The translations under genes were made by a program, and so were the position numbers. A DNA stretch of 64,000 nucleotides, taken from positions 1 to 64,000 of the forward strand of contig DASXUK010000003.1 of assembly GCA_036504875.1 (NCBI GenBank), given 5' to 3'. Source of the stretch: JACPFJ01 sp036504875. Lineage in GTDB: Bacteria; Desulfobacterota; Desulfuromonadia; Geobacterales; Pseudopelobacteraceae. Below are positions 35,200 to 44,191 of the stretch, one piece after another. Under the pieces are notes generated by a model, which did not search any database, was not told where the DNA came from, and saw only the letters and a program-made list of their open reading frames with translations. Each line of letters begins with the position of its first letter. The stretch's first letter is position 1.

Positions 35200-35227
35200 T
35201 ATTTAGAGGCGGCAGAGGAAGAGTCAA
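35200..35227 (-). promoter_or_regulatory. Predicted promoter of the lepA operon
   Basis: TTGACT (35222-35227), 16-bp spacer and TAAATA (35200-35205) on the minus strand. The gene-free stretch 35021-35370 otherwise holds the leader of lepA on one side and the terminator hairpins of the glutamate synthase operon on the other; I see no further gene. Confidence 0.5.
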
Positions 35228-35289
35228 CGGGCTATAGCTGCGGTTTCAGAAACAAGAATATCGGCCTTTGTGTCTCAAGCAAATCTTTG

Positions 35290-35356
35290 ATCAAAAAAAA
35301 AACCCGCCTGAAATGGACGGGGTTTTCAAAAACCTAGGAAGGCTTGGCAGCCTTCC
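35290..35356 (-). terminator. Double terminator of the glutamate synthase operon
   Basis: Two hairpins in series on the minus strand: an 8-bp perfect stem GGAAGGCT with its complement (35337-35356, 4-nt loop), then a G/C-rich stem with small bulges (about 35299-35328) followed by about ten T. Confidence 0.82.
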
Positions 35357-35370
35357 CTTGAGTATTAAAA

Positions 35371-36117
35371 TTATTTAGGCATAGTGCAGTACATGTTTCC
35401 ATAAGGGCGCTTGCTGCGCGGAAGAACCTTGACGAACGGCTCCTTCAACACCTCTTCCAAATCGAGATCCAGGTCCAGGCAATAATCTTTCAGGTACACC
35501 TCAAGCTCTTTTCGATCATTCTCATCCAGTTCAAAAACACCCACCTCTTTTGCAAGACGAGACTCATCCACTCCGCCCCGTACGTAGATTACACCTCCAT
35601 GCATACCGGTACCAAACAGATAACCATGCTTAGCCTTGGCTGGATCATCGGTAAACATGCCCAACAGGATCAAAACACCGCCGGCCATATATTCACCAAA
35701 AAAGTCGCCCGCCTTGCCACCGGCGATCAGAACAGGCTTGTTTTCCTGATACGATTTCATGTGAATGCCGACCCGGTAGCCCACATCCTTACGAATATGA
35801 ATCCGGCCGCCTCGCATACCATATCCGAGTACATCGCCGGCATGGCCATGGACGATGACTTTACCGGCATTCATGGTATTGCCGATATTATCCTGGGCAT
35901 TTTCATTCACAACAACAACGGCGCCGTTCATAAAAGCAGCCAGATCATTACCCGGGACACCATTTATGGTAATCGTGACCGGTTTATTTATGCCGTCGCC
36001 AATAAAATACTGGCCATTAACATTATCCAGATCGATCTTATCGGCACCAGCTGCAACCGCTTCACGTATCTGCAGGTTGAGATCGCGGTAGTAAAGGCCC
36101 TGTGCGTCTATTTTCAT
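35371..36117 (-). CDS. Glutamate synthase, separate GXGXG (alpha subunit C-terminal) domain
   Basis: 248 residues from ATG 36117 (GAAGGAG upstream). A right-handed beta helix of GXGXG repeats: MNAGKVIVHGHAGDVLGYGMRGGRIHIRKDVGYRVGIHM and AGGKAGDFFGEYMAGGVLILLG. In ordinary GltB this is the C-terminal part of one long chain; here it is a single gene. It has a structural, interdomain role and no active site. Part of the split glutamate synthase locus with the amidotransferase, oxidoreductase, ferredoxin and FMN core encoded upstream. Confidence 0.9.
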   Translation of the reverse strand: MKIDAQGLYYRDLNLQIREAVAAGADKIDLDNVNGQYFIGDGINKPVTITINGVPGNDLAAFMNGAVVVVNENAQDNIGNTMNAGKVIVHGHAGDVLGYGMRGGRIHIRKDVGYRVGIHMKSYQENKPVLIAGGKAGDFFGEYMAGGVLILLGMFTDDPAKAKHGYLFGTGMHGGVIYVRGGVDESRLAKEVGVFELDENDRKELEVYLKDYCLDLDLDLEEVLKEPFVKVLPRSKRPYGNMYCTMPK

Positions 36118-36146
36118 GGGATGAATCTCCTTCAAATCAAAATCTG

Positions 36147-36244
36147 TCTCACAAAGCTCACAAAGCCACAAAGGGACAATCAAATACAAATAGTGAGACT
36201 TGGGGCAAGAGAGCTTTCTTGGTGTACTTTGTGCCTTTGTGAGA
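36147..36244. repeat. Intergenic inverted-repeat element inside the glutamate synthase operon
   Basis: Perfect arms TCTCACAAAG (36147-36156) and CTTTGTGAGA (36235-36244) enclose 78 nt; the internal CACAAAG motif is repeated three times on the left side (36150, 36159, 36167). It fills the spacer between the amidotransferase and GXGXG genes and is similar in shape to the 32401-32478 element. Confidence 0.5.
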
Positions 36245-36259
36245 GCCCGACTTTTTCCA

Positions 36260-37372
36260 CTATGCCGTACCTTCCATCATGGCGATGACCGGTTCCCCTC
36301 CGCGAGGCGACCAGATGCGAGAAGGATTGGGGCATATTTCACGAATAGCGGATTCCTCTGAGGCCATGTACACAAAATCTTCATACTCTGCGCAAACCAG
36401 TGGCCGCAATTTAACCCGGTCATTAAGACCGATCAAGCCCTGGTTGCTGGCAAAGAGAATCGCGAAAGGTCCATTCAGCAAGGCGCTGCCGTAGACCTGG
36501 CGCAGAGCAGTGCACAGCTCGCGTTCGTTATCAGGCATCTGGTCGATCAAGGACCAGAACGGCGGTGCCAATGCGGTACAGGCCAAGTCAGGCGTCAGAC
36601 CATGCTTGCGGATCAGCAGGTCAAGCATGTAGGCTACCACCTCGGTATCGGTCAGCATGGTGCAGAGATAGCCATACATCTCCAGATAACGTTTATTAAT
36701 ACCGTAAGATGATATCTCTCCATTATGCACAATGGACCAGTCCAGAAGCGTAAAGGGATGCGCCCCGCCCCACCAGCCGGGAGTATTGGTAGGAAAGCGG
36801 TTGTGGGCGGTCCAGATATGGCCGCTGTATTCCTCCAATCGGAAAAAATCCGCAATCTCCTCCGGGAAACCAACCCCTTTGAAGGCGCCCATGTTCTTGC
36901 CGGAAGAGACCACAAAGGCCCCTTCGATCTCATGATTTATGGCCATGACATGGCGAACAATCATATCTTCTTCGGTCATTCCCTGGTAATCAACAGCTTC
37001 TTTATACTCATCGGTTTCCATAGGCTTTGCAAAGTAGCGCTTGAAAGCCGGCGGGTTCACAATCGCCTTGGTACGGCGAGTAGGGATTTCCTCCTGCTGC
37101 TCAATATGAAAGTTGGCCTCCAGGTATTCCTCAGTCAACTGCTGGGCCATGCCGTTCTCATACATCATATGAAAGGCATAAAAATCCGGATACTCCGGAT
37201 AAATCCCGTAGGCGCCGAAGCCGCCTCCCAGGCCGTTGCCTCGGTCATGCATGAGGGAGATCGACTTGATGATAACCTGGCCTTCCACCCTTTTCCCCTT
37301 TTTGGAGATAAAGCCGGTCAGGCCGCAGTTGGAGATATCTTTTTCGAAGATATGGGTAGGTTGTCTTTTCAT
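36260..37372 (-). CDS. Glutamate synthase, separate glutamine amidotransferase domain
   Basis: 370 residues from ATG 37372 (AAGGA 7 nt upstream). Class II glutamine amidotransferase: candidate nucleophile Cys in ISNCGLTGF (about residue 16), then HNRFPTNTPGWWGGAHPF, VHNGEISSYG (the oxyanion-hole Asn/Gly) and LTDTEVVAYMLD. The cysteine is not directly after the start Met, so a short propeptide must be removed, as in other GltB/GlxB-type proteins. It releases ammonia from glutamine for the FMN synthase core encoded upstream in the same locus. Confidence 0.9.
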   Translation of the reverse strand: MKRQPTHIFEKDISNCGLTGFISKKGKRVEGQVIIKSISLMHDRGNGLGGGFGAYGIYPEYPDFYAFHMMYENGMAQQLTEEYLEANFHIEQQEEIPTRRTKAIVNPPAFKRYFAKPMETDEYKEAVDYQGMTEEDMIVRHVMAINHEIEGAFVVSSGKNMGAFKGVGFPEEIADFFRLEEYSGHIWTAHNRFPTNTPGWWGGAHPFTLLDWSIVHNGEISSYGINKRYLEMYGYLCTMLTDTEVVAYMLDLLIRKHGLTPDLACTALAPPFWSLIDQMPDNERELCTALRQVYGSALLNGPFAILFASNQGLIGLNDRVKLRPLVCAEYEDFVYMASEESAIREICPNPSRIWSPRGGEPVIAMMEGTA

Positions 37373-37446
37373 GGCTGTATCCTTACGTAGGGGCATCATG
37401 GCACCCTGTATTGGACGGACATGTCCGCCCCTACATATATTTTGGT

Positions 37447-38757
37447 CTAGTGTCCCATTACCCCGGCAAAGCGCCCAGTTTCGATCGCCTTGCCCAGCGG
37501 GGCAAACAGTCTGTTCCTGATCTCCTTGGAAAGGTTTATGAAACCAAAATCCGGCTGCATCAAGCTTTCCTTATAAGGAGTCATATCGATCTTTTCACGG
37601 ATCAATCCGGAAAATATACCGGCCCGGTCTACACTGCCAACCAGCACAGCGCCCACCAAACGGTTATCCTGAAGCACGATTTTGCGATACTGATAGTTCT
37701 GGATGTCCTGGTAAGTATGGATTTCGTACTCACTGGGATCTTTCGGATTGGTAATCCCCATCGAGATTGTCGAGACCTTGAAGAACTCGATCGAGTTCAT
37801 TGCCAGGCCGCCTTCGTAATCTTTCTGGCCGCCGGCCATAGCGGTACCGGCGATATCACCCTGAATATAGGCATCCGGCCAGATCGGCATCGGATTCTTT
37901 TGATCGCTGAAAAAATCAGCCGCCTCGGCCACGTCGCCGGCAGCGTAGATATCCTTTGCTGATGTAAGCATGCTGTTATCAACCACGATACCCCGGTTGA
38001 CATTGACACCGCTGTTGGCCAGAAAACCGGCTGCAGGTCGGACCCCGATGGCCACTACAACAGTGTCACAGGGAAGGAAATCACCCGATTTGAGTGTCAC
38101 ACCGCTGATGTCGCCCCCCTCCCCTTCGATACGGACAACCGTATCTTCGGTTATGACGTCGATACCATTAGCCTTCATCTTGCGAGCCACGATCTTGCCG
38201 GCTGGCCGGTCAAAGGCCGAAGAAAGCACCCGGTCAGCCAACTCGACCACGGTAACGTTCTTGTCCAGCAGGTTCAGACCTTCAGCCGCCTTAAGACCGA
38301 TCAGGCCACCACCGATAACAACGGCCCGATTGATGTCGGAGGAAATACCCTTCAGTTTGGCAGCGTCATCCCAGGTTGTGAAGGTAAAAATCCTGTCTTT
38401 GTCAGCCAGTCCTTCGATGGGTGGAACAAATGGATCACCACCGGTAGCCAAAAGCAGCTTGTCATAGGGAATCAGATCCCCGCTGGCCAGTCCGACAGTT
38501 TTCTTCAGGCTGTCGACAGCCGTAACTTCCGAGTTCAGCAACAGATTGATGCGGTGCTGCTGATAGAAATCTTCCGGCAGGTAAGACATGCGCTTCTCAT
38601 TGATCAATCCACCCAGCAGGTAAGAGATCAGCGGGCGACCATAGGCATTATGTTTTTCCCGGGATATGACGGTGATATTACCTTGTTGGTCAAGGCCACG
38701 GATGGCACGGATAGCCCCCACAGCGGCTACGGAATTTCCAACTATTACATAATTCAT
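37447..38757 (-). CDS. FAD/NAD-dependent oxidoreductase of the glutamate synthase locus
   Basis: 436 residues from ATG 38757 (GGGAGG upstream, 4-nt overlap with the ferredoxin gene). Pyridine nucleotide-disulfide oxidoreductase fold without a redox-active CxxxxC pair: FAD motif VIVGNSVAAVGAIRAI, NAD motif AVVIGGGLIGLKAAEGL (about 150), DIYAAGDVAEAADF (about 285). Closest in layout to the reductases related to rubredoxin reductase and NirB. It presumably passes electrons from NAD(P)H to the ferredoxin next to it. The electron donor is not readable with certainty. Confidence 0.85.
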   Translation of the reverse strand: MNYVIVGNSVAAVGAIRAIRGLDQQGNITVISREKHNAYGRPLISYLLGGLINEKRMSYLPEDFYQQHRINLLLNSEVTAVDSLKKTVGLASGDLIPYDKLLLATGGDPFVPPIEGLADKDRIFTFTTWDDAAKLKGISSDINRAVVIGGGLIGLKAAEGLNLLDKNVTVVELADRVLSSAFDRPAGKIVARKMKANGIDVITEDTVVRIEGEGGDISGVTLKSGDFLPCDTVVVAIGVRPAAGFLANSGVNVNRGIVVDNSMLTSAKDIYAAGDVAEAADFFSDQKNPMPIWPDAYIQGDIAGTAMAGGQKDYEGGLAMNSIEFFKVSTISMGITNPKDPSEYEIHTYQDIQNYQYRKIVLQDNRLVGAVLVGSVDRAGIFSGLIREKIDMTPYKESLMQPDFGFINLSKEIRNRLFAPLGKAIETGRFAGVMGH

Positions 38758-39203
38758 TTTTGTGAGCCCTCCCTGTAGACAAGCGCCCGATTTGGACAGG
38801 CGGCCACGCAGGCTGGAGTTTCCCGGTCCGGACAGAGATCGCACTTATTGGCTTTTTTCTTGGCTGTGTTGCGCTGAATGGCGCCGTAGGGGCAGGCCAT
38901 CACGCAAGACCAGCAACCGACGCACTGTTCACGATCGAGTCTGACTACACCTTCGGCATCCTTTTGAATGGCACCGGAGATACAGGCCCGCAGGCAATCA
39001 GGTTCATCGCAATGACGACAGGTAGTGGATAAAGAAACCACCCCGCCGTCCAGCTCCTCGACCGTACAACGCGAGATCGGGCGTTCGGTCTCGCGCAGAA
39101 AGGCCTTGACCGGATCTTTGGAGAGCGAATGTTCGGTTATACAGGCCACTTCGCACAAATGGCAGCCGATGCAGGCATCTTCAATGGAGTAAATTCGTTT
39201 CAT
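38754..39203 (-). CDS. Four-cluster ferredoxin-type electron carrier
   Basis: 149 residues. Cysteine motifs for up to four [4Fe-4S] clusters in the HycB/DmsB pattern: CIGCHLCEVAC, CRHCDEPDCLRAC, CVGCWSCVMACP and CDLCPDRETPACVAACP. No signal peptide. Sandwiched between the FMN synthase core and the flavoprotein, and translationally coupled to the latter by a 4-nt overlap; it should relay electrons between them. Such a protein could equally serve another oxidoreductase. Confidence 0.88.
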   Translation of the reverse strand: MKRIYSIEDACIGCHLCEVACITEHSLSKDPVKAFLRETERPISRCTVEELDGGVVSLSTTCRHCDEPDCLRACISGAIQKDAEGVVRLDREQCVGCWSCVMACPYGAIQRNTAKKKANKCDLCPDRETPACVAACPNRALVYREGSQK

Positions 39204-39256
39204 GTATGCTTTCCTTCAGGCTTGGGTTCAACTCTGTAGTTTCAGGAGCTGCACTC

Positions 39257-40786
39257 CTACTCACCGGCGGGCATGACGCCCAGTAGATTCATATCCTTTT
39301 CCGAGAGCCCCACGGCCCGCAGCTTATAACGGTTGCCGCGCAGCGATTCCAGGGCATTCAGACCCATTCCGCCTAGAATTTCCTGAATTTCATGGCCCCA
39401 GGCACGGACAAGGTTAACCAGATTTTCAGCACCGATTTCAGGGTTAAGGCGTTTGGCAAGATAGGGGTTATTAGTTGTAATGCCCCAAGGGCATTTGCCG
39501 GTATAGCAGCGCTGGCAGAGCGTGCAGCCCAGCGCCAGCAATGTGGAAGTACCCAGATTGATGGCATCGGCCCCGAGTGCGATGGCCTTGATGGCATCTC
39601 CGGAGGAACGCACGCCGCCACCAACCACGATCGACACCTGGTTACGGATACCTTCATCACGCAGACGTGAATCAACGGCAGCCAAAGCCAGTTCCATCGG
39701 GATACCGACATTGTCACGGATGACCTGAGGAGCAGCACCCGTCCCCCCACGGAAACCGTCAATTGTAATTATGTCCGCACCGGCCCTGGCAACACCAGAG
39801 GCAATGGCAGCGATATGATGGACAGCAGCAATCTTGACTGAGACCGGCTTCTCGTAATTGGTAGCCTCTTTGAGGGCGTAGATCAGTTGGCGCAGGTCTT
39901 CGATCGAGTATATATCGTGATGGGGTGCGGGTGAAATCGCATCCGAACCGATCGGAATCATACGGGTCTCGGAGATCTGGTCATTGACTTTTTCACCCGG
40001 CAGGTGACCACCGATTCCGGGCTTGGCCCCCTGACCGATCTTGATTTCAATGCCGACCCCGGCGTTCAGGTACTGCTCGCTGACGCCAAAACGGCCCGAT
40101 GCAACCTGGACGATGACATTCTTGCCGTACTTGTAAAGGTCCTTGTGCAGGCCACCTTCACCGGTATTGTAGATGGTACCCAGCTCTTCAGCCGCAGCGG
40201 CCATGGCGCGGTGGGCATTCAGGTTGAGCGCTCCGTAGCTCATGGCTGAAAAGATAAAGGGATATTCCAGTTTGAGCTGCGGTGTGAGCTTAGACTTCAG
40301 GCTCGGCTTGCCGCTCTTTTTATCGTAAACTATCTCGACACTATCCGGCTTTTTCCCGAGATAAGTGCGCAGTTCCATCGGTTCGCGCAGCGGGTCGATG
40401 GAAGGGTTGGTAACCTGGGAAGCGTCCAGAAGCAGATGGTCCCAATAAATAGGGTATTTAGCCGGGTTGCCCATGGCTGCCAAAAGAATACCGCCGGTCT
40501 CGGCCTGGGCATAAAGATTGCGGATGTGCCCGGTTGACCAGGACTCGTTCTTCTTGAAGGCCTCCTGATTCAGGCCGATCGAGATCGCCCCGGTCGGACA
40601 AAGTGCAGAGCAACGACGGCAGCCGATGCAAAGGGTACTGTCCTCGGTCAGACTGTCATCGGACTCGATGTAACGATGCACCTCATAGGCGCATTGGCGA
40701 ACACACACCTTGCAACGAATGCATTTTGAATCACTGCGCTCAACGATAAATTCATTGAAGGATTCGTTCACGGATTTATATAGCAC
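39257..40786 (-). CDS. gltB: Glutamate synthase, FMN-binding catalytic core with N-terminal ferredoxin domain
   Basis: 509 residues. The N-terminus (20-75) carries two cluster motifs, CIRCKVCVRQCAYEV and CIGCRRCSALCPTG. The rest is the glutamate synthase core: YPFIFSAMSYGALNLNAH, NTGEGGLHKD, KIGQGAKPGIGGHLPG, GFRGGTGAAPQ, GGGVRSSGDAIKAIALGADA, and a C-terminal cluster cysteine group LGCTLCQRCYTGKCPWGI. It combines ammonia and 2-oxoglutarate into glutamate with reductant from the neighbouring genes. This archaeal-type arrangement splits one long GltB into parts. First gene of the locus, behind a predicted sigma-54 promoter. Confidence 0.92.
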   Translation of the reverse strand: MLYKSVNESFNEFIVERSDSKCIRCKVCVRQCAYEVHRYIESDDSLTEDSTLCIGCRRCSALCPTGAISIGLNQEAFKKNESWSTGHIRNLYAQAETGGILLAAMGNPAKYPIYWDHLLLDASQVTNPSIDPLREPMELRTYLGKKPDSVEIVYDKKSGKPSLKSKLTPQLKLEYPFIFSAMSYGALNLNAHRAMAAAAEELGTIYNTGEGGLHKDLYKYGKNVIVQVASGRFGVSEQYLNAGVGIEIKIGQGAKPGIGGHLPGEKVNDQISETRMIPIGSDAISPAPHHDIYSIEDLRQLIYALKEATNYEKPVSVKIAAVHHIAAIASGVARAGADIITIDGFRGGTGAAPQVIRDNVGIPMELALAAVDSRLRDEGIRNQVSIVVGGGVRSSGDAIKAIALGADAINLGTSTLLALGCTLCQRCYTGKCPWGITTNNPYLAKRLNPEIGAENLVNLVRAWGHEIQEILGGMGLNALESLRGNRYKLRAVGLSEKDMNLLGVMPAGE

Positions 40787-40873
40787 TCTGAACCTCCTCC
40801 GGTTATCCGGTTCCTGGTAATGCGAGGTCTGCTCTGACTGACTTCAGCAAGCTTTGACCAATTTCCATACAAA

Positions 40874-40888
40874 GCAATGTGCATGCCG
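40874..40888 (-). promoter_or_regulatory. Predicted sigma-54 (RpoN) promoter of the glutamate synthase locus
   Basis: On the minus strand the site reads CGGCATGCACATTGCT: GG (40886-40887), ten bases, then GC (40874-40875), with TTGCT at -12 and GGCAT at -24, close to the TGGCAC-N5-TTGCW consensus. The transcript would start about 75 nt before gltB. The upstream gene-free stretch (to 41063) contains palindromes ACACATATGTGT (41019-41030) and two CAGCTG sites (40976, 40995), which are possible activator sites. Confidence 0.65.
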
Positions 40889-41063
40889 AATATAGCTAAC
40901 AAAGAACCTTCTTGCTTTAAGTTATTGATATGGTAGCAATCATTTTTTATATTTGTGTTTTTCATTTGATGTTTCCAGCTGCAAACGTCCAACTCAGCTG
41001 ATTATGTGTAGACCAATAACACATATGTGTACTTGATTTATCCTAAGAAAATCAAATGTAGAC

Positions 41064-41099
41064 AAAATAAAGAGCCCCGGCAAAACTCTTTACCGGGGC
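41064..41099 (-). terminator. Rho-independent terminator after hpnH
   Basis: Seven-bp stem GCCCCGG with its complement around a 12-nt loop, followed on the minus strand by TCTTTATTTTG. It closes the hopanoid unit. Confidence 0.8.
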
Positions 41100-41127
41100 A
41101 TCAACACCACAGATACAAATTTCAGAA

Positions 41128-42126
41128 TCAGGTCAAGTTCCAGATAAACATTTCCATAACATCCTTAAAACTCTTCCCGATCTCTCCAACAACGCTCGGC
41201 TCAAACCCGCAATGCATCATGCACTGGGCGCAACGCGGGTCTTTGCCGACGCCGTATTTATTCCAATCGGTCTTCTCCATCATCTCTTTAAACGAGGGAT
41301 AGTGCGCATCTGTGATCAGATAGCAAGGCGCCTTCCAGCCGCGGGTGTTGCGGGTAGGATTACCCCAGGGGGTGCATTCAAGTTTTTTCTCCCCCTTCAG
41401 AAAGCGCAGGTACATGGGTGTTGAGTAGAAACGGTGCTTCTTGCTCATTTCGTAGACGTCGCTGAATTTTCTCTCAATGTCGCGTCGTTCCAGGAACAGC
41501 TTCTCCCCCACCGCCTCGTAGCCAAAACCAGGCGCAACCAGCAGTCCGTCAACCCCGATCTCCTCCAGGTGAGTAAAGAGCATCTCAATCTCGACCAAGT
41601 CGGTTTCATTGAAAATGGTGGTATTGGTGCAGACCCTGAAGCCCAGTTTCTTGGCTTTTTTAATCCCTTCCATAGCAATTTTAAAAGCGCCCTTACGTTC
41701 CAGAATCCGGTCATGAGTCTCTTCGAGACCATCCATATGAACATTCAGGGTAAAGTTGGGATGCGGGGTCATGCTGTCGAGAGCCTTCTCCAGCAAGATG
41801 CCGTTGGTGCAGAAATAAATGTGCTTACCGCGATCCAGCACACCCTTTATCAGATCAAAAATGTGCGGATACAGAAAAGGCTCGCCACCGGTAATTGTAA
41901 CCACCGGCGCCGGACATTCATCCACCGAGTTCAGGCAGTCCTCAAGACTCATCATTTCCTGAATAGTATCGGCATATTCACGGATACGCCCACACCCCGA
42001 GCAGGCCAGGTTGCAGAGATGGGTAGGCTCCAGCATCAGAACCAGCGGATACTTGTCGACCTTGTTGAATTTGTTGCCCATGATGTATTTGGTCAGGTCA
42101 TAGTTGAGGCGAAGCGGGAAACGCAT
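41128..42126 (-). CDS. hpnH: Adenosyl-hopene transferase HpnH (radical SAM)
   Basis: 332 residues. Radical SAM enzyme that joins adenosine to hopene, the first step to bacteriohopanetetrol. The cluster motif is CNLACSGC (Cys 38, 42, 45; CX3CX2C), followed by VTITGGEPFLYP. The C-terminal cysteines in CTPWGNPTRN and DPRCAQCMMHCGFEP are the family's additional set. Start RFPLRLNYDLTKYIMGNK is typical of HpnH. Downstream of dxs in the hopanoid cluster. Confidence 0.95.
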   Translation of the reverse strand: MRFPLRLNYDLTKYIMGNKFNKVDKYPLVLMLEPTHLCNLACSGCGRIREYADTIQEMMSLEDCLNSVDECPAPVVTITGGEPFLYPHIFDLIKGVLDRGKHIYFCTNGILLEKALDSMTPHPNFTLNVHMDGLEETHDRILERKGAFKIAMEGIKKAKKLGFRVCTNTTIFNETDLVEIEMLFTHLEEIGVDGLLVAPGFGYEAVGEKLFLERRDIERKFSDVYEMSKKHRFYSTPMYLRFLKGEKKLECTPWGNPTRNTRGWKAPCYLITDAHYPSFKEMMEKTDWNKYGVGKDPRCAQCMMHCGFEPSVVGEIGKSFKDVMEMFIWNLT

Positions 42127-42266
42127 AAAAACATCCTTTCAATTGGAAAACTATTGCCTTACTTACATAATCCTAAAAGCTGTCTCACTCGCTCACTTCG
42201 TTCGCTTAACCGAACAAACAACAAATAACATAGGAGAGCTTGTGAGAATTTTGCAGTCAAATCTTG

Positions 42267-44138
42267 TTATTTTATAAACTCTTCCGCAGCAGCGGCAATA
42301 CCCTCGGCGTCAATGCCCAGATCTTTACGTAGCTGGGCCTGGCTGCCCTGCTCGACATAGTGGTCAGGAATGCCAATCCGCTTGATGCGAACATCCTGTA
42401 ATCCTTGGTCATAGAGAAGCTCCAGAACCGAACTGCCAAAGCCCCCCTGCAGTGCATTTTCTTCGACAGTCATCAGACAACCGGTAGCTTTTGCAGCCGA
42501 GACAATCAGGTCGGCATCCAGCGGCTTAACAAAGCGCGCATTGATAACCCCGATGCTGAATCCTTTGCCAACCAGCAACTGAGCCGCCTGCAGAGCAGGA
42601 TAGACAGTCGAGCCAATCGCAATGATGCATAAATCTTTACCGTCAAGAAGTTGTTCACCCTTACCGATCTCAAGCGTCTCCAGCTTCGCATCAATCTCAA
42701 CCCCGTATCCGGCTCCGCGCGGATAACGCAGCGCCATCGGGGCTCCCGAATAGATAGCAGTTTTCAGCATATGACGAAGTTCGTTCTCATCCTTGGGTGC
42801 CATCAGCGTAAGGCCGGGTAAATGGCGCAGGAAGGAGAGGTCGAAAACACCATGATGGGTCGGCCCATCATCTCCCACCAGACCGCCTCTGTCCATGGCA
42901 ATAGTAACTGGCAGCTTCTGCAGACAGACATCATGGAAAACCTGATCGTAAGCCCTTTGAACAAAAGTCGAATAAATGGCCGTTACCGGTCGAAATCCAT
43001 CGGCGGCCATTCCGGCAGCAAAGGTCATGGCATGCTGTTCGGCTATACCGACATCGAAAAAACGCTTTGGAAAACGCTCGCTAAACAGATTCAGGCCGGT
43101 GCCATCCGGCATGGCGGCAGTAATGGCAACAATTTTAGGGTCCTGTTCAGCCAGTTGCACGATTATATCGCCAAAAACATCCGTATAGGTTTTAATCGCC
43201 GGCTTGGAGGCGCCTTTGCCGGTCGCCAAATCGAATGCCCCTACCCCATGGTATTTATGGGGGGTGTCTTCAGCCGGTTTATAGCCCTTGCCCTTGGTGG
43301 TCATGACATGCACCAGAAGCGGACCATCCAGCTCGTTTATGTTATTGAAAACCTCGACCAGCTGGAGCAGGTCGTGGCCATCCAGCGGCCCCAGATAATC
43401 GAATCCAAGAGCCTCGAACAATGCGCCCGGAGTGAGAAAACCCTTTAACGAGTTTTCAGCCCTTCTGGCAAAATGGAGGATATCAGTGCCAATGGCAGGA
43501 ATATGCCGCAGCAACCCCTGCATCTCCTTCTTGAGATCCCTGAAATAGCGCCCGGTCATCTTACGGGAAATGAACGCAGAAAAAGCACCGACATTCTTTG
43601 AAATGGACATTTCATTGTCATTCAGAATGACAATCAAGTTCTTTTTAAGATGACCAGCCTGATTAAGTGCCTCAAAGGCCATCCCTCCGGTCAGGGAGCC
43701 GTCGCCAATGACAGCAATGGCATGATTTTTAGTGCCGGCCAGATCAGCAGCCGCCGCCATACCGAGCCCGGCCGAAATGGAGGTCGAGGAATGTCCTACA
43801 CCAAAGGCATCATGCTCAGATTCGGACATTTTTGGAAAACCGGAAATGCCCTGATATTGACGCTGGGTGTGAAAACTCTCCCGCCGGCCGGTAAGTATCT
43901 TATGTGTATATGCCTGATGCCCCACATCCCACACAATCTTGTCATTGGGGGAATCAAAGCAGTAATGCAAGGCAATCGTCAGTTCCACGGTACCGAGATT
44001 GGATCCCAGGTGGCCACCGGTGTTGGAAACCGTCTCCAACAGAAATTCTCGGACCTCGCCAGCCAAAAACGGCAATTCTTCCAGTTTCAATTTTTTTAAA
44101 TCGGCTGGTGAGTTTATTTTGTCAAGGTACTTATACAT
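42267..44138 (-). CDS. dxs: 1-Deoxy-D-xylulose-5-phosphate synthase
   Basis: 623 residues, full length. Thiamine diphosphate enzyme that starts the MEP isoprenoid pathway from pyruvate and glyceraldehyde 3-phosphate. Seen: VWDVGHQAYTHKILTGR, the TPP motif IGDGSLTGGMAFEALN-ILNDNEMSIS (about 150-185), DVGIAEQHAMTFAAGMA, and DRGGLVGDDGPTHHGVFDLS. Sitting between hpnA and hpnH, it supplies isoprenoid units for squalene and hopanoid synthesis. Confidence 0.97.
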   Translation of the reverse strand: MYKYLDKINSPADLKKLKLEELPFLAGEVREFLLETVSNTGGHLGSNLGTVELTIALHYCFDSPNDKIVWDVGHQAYTHKILTGRRESFHTQRQYQGISGFPKMSESEHDAFGVGHSSTSISAGLGMAAAADLAGTKNHAIAVIGDGSLTGGMAFEALNQAGHLKKNLIVILNDNEMSISKNVGAFSAFISRKMTGRYFRDLKKEMQGLLRHIPAIGTDILHFARRAENSLKGFLTPGALFEALGFDYLGPLDGHDLLQLVEVFNNINELDGPLLVHVMTTKGKGYKPAEDTPHKYHGVGAFDLATGKGASKPAIKTYTDVFGDIIVQLAEQDPKIVAITAAMPDGTGLNLFSERFPKRFFDVGIAEQHAMTFAAGMAADGFRPVTAIYSTFVQRAYDQVFHDVCLQKLPVTIAMDRGGLVGDDGPTHHGVFDLSFLRHLPGLTLMAPKDENELRHMLKTAIYSGAPMALRYPRGAGYGVEIDAKLETLEIGKGEQLLDGKDLCIIAIGSTVYPALQAAQLLVGKGFSIGVINARFVKPLDADLIVSAAKATGCLMTVEENALQGGFGSSVLELLYDQGLQDVRIKRIGIPDHYVEQGSQAQLRKDLGIDAEGIAAAAEEFIK

Positions 44139-44191
44139 GGCTGTTTCTCCGTCGAAGCAACACCGGGGGGTGTGGTGATTGAAGCACCCCG

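Noticed and set aside
36147..36244. Possible CRISPR-like array (repeated CACAAAG)
   Set aside because: The repeats are only 7 nt, irregularly spaced, and have no spacers of uniform size; better explained as an inverted-repeat element.
42167..42210. Repeat-like stretch with alternating CTCACT/TTCGTTCG near hpnH
   Set aside because: No second copy or pairing arms in the window, so nothing to call.
41434..42228. Plus-strand open frame of 264 codons over hpnH
   Set aside because: Opposite an intact radical SAM gene, with no family resemblance in the translation.
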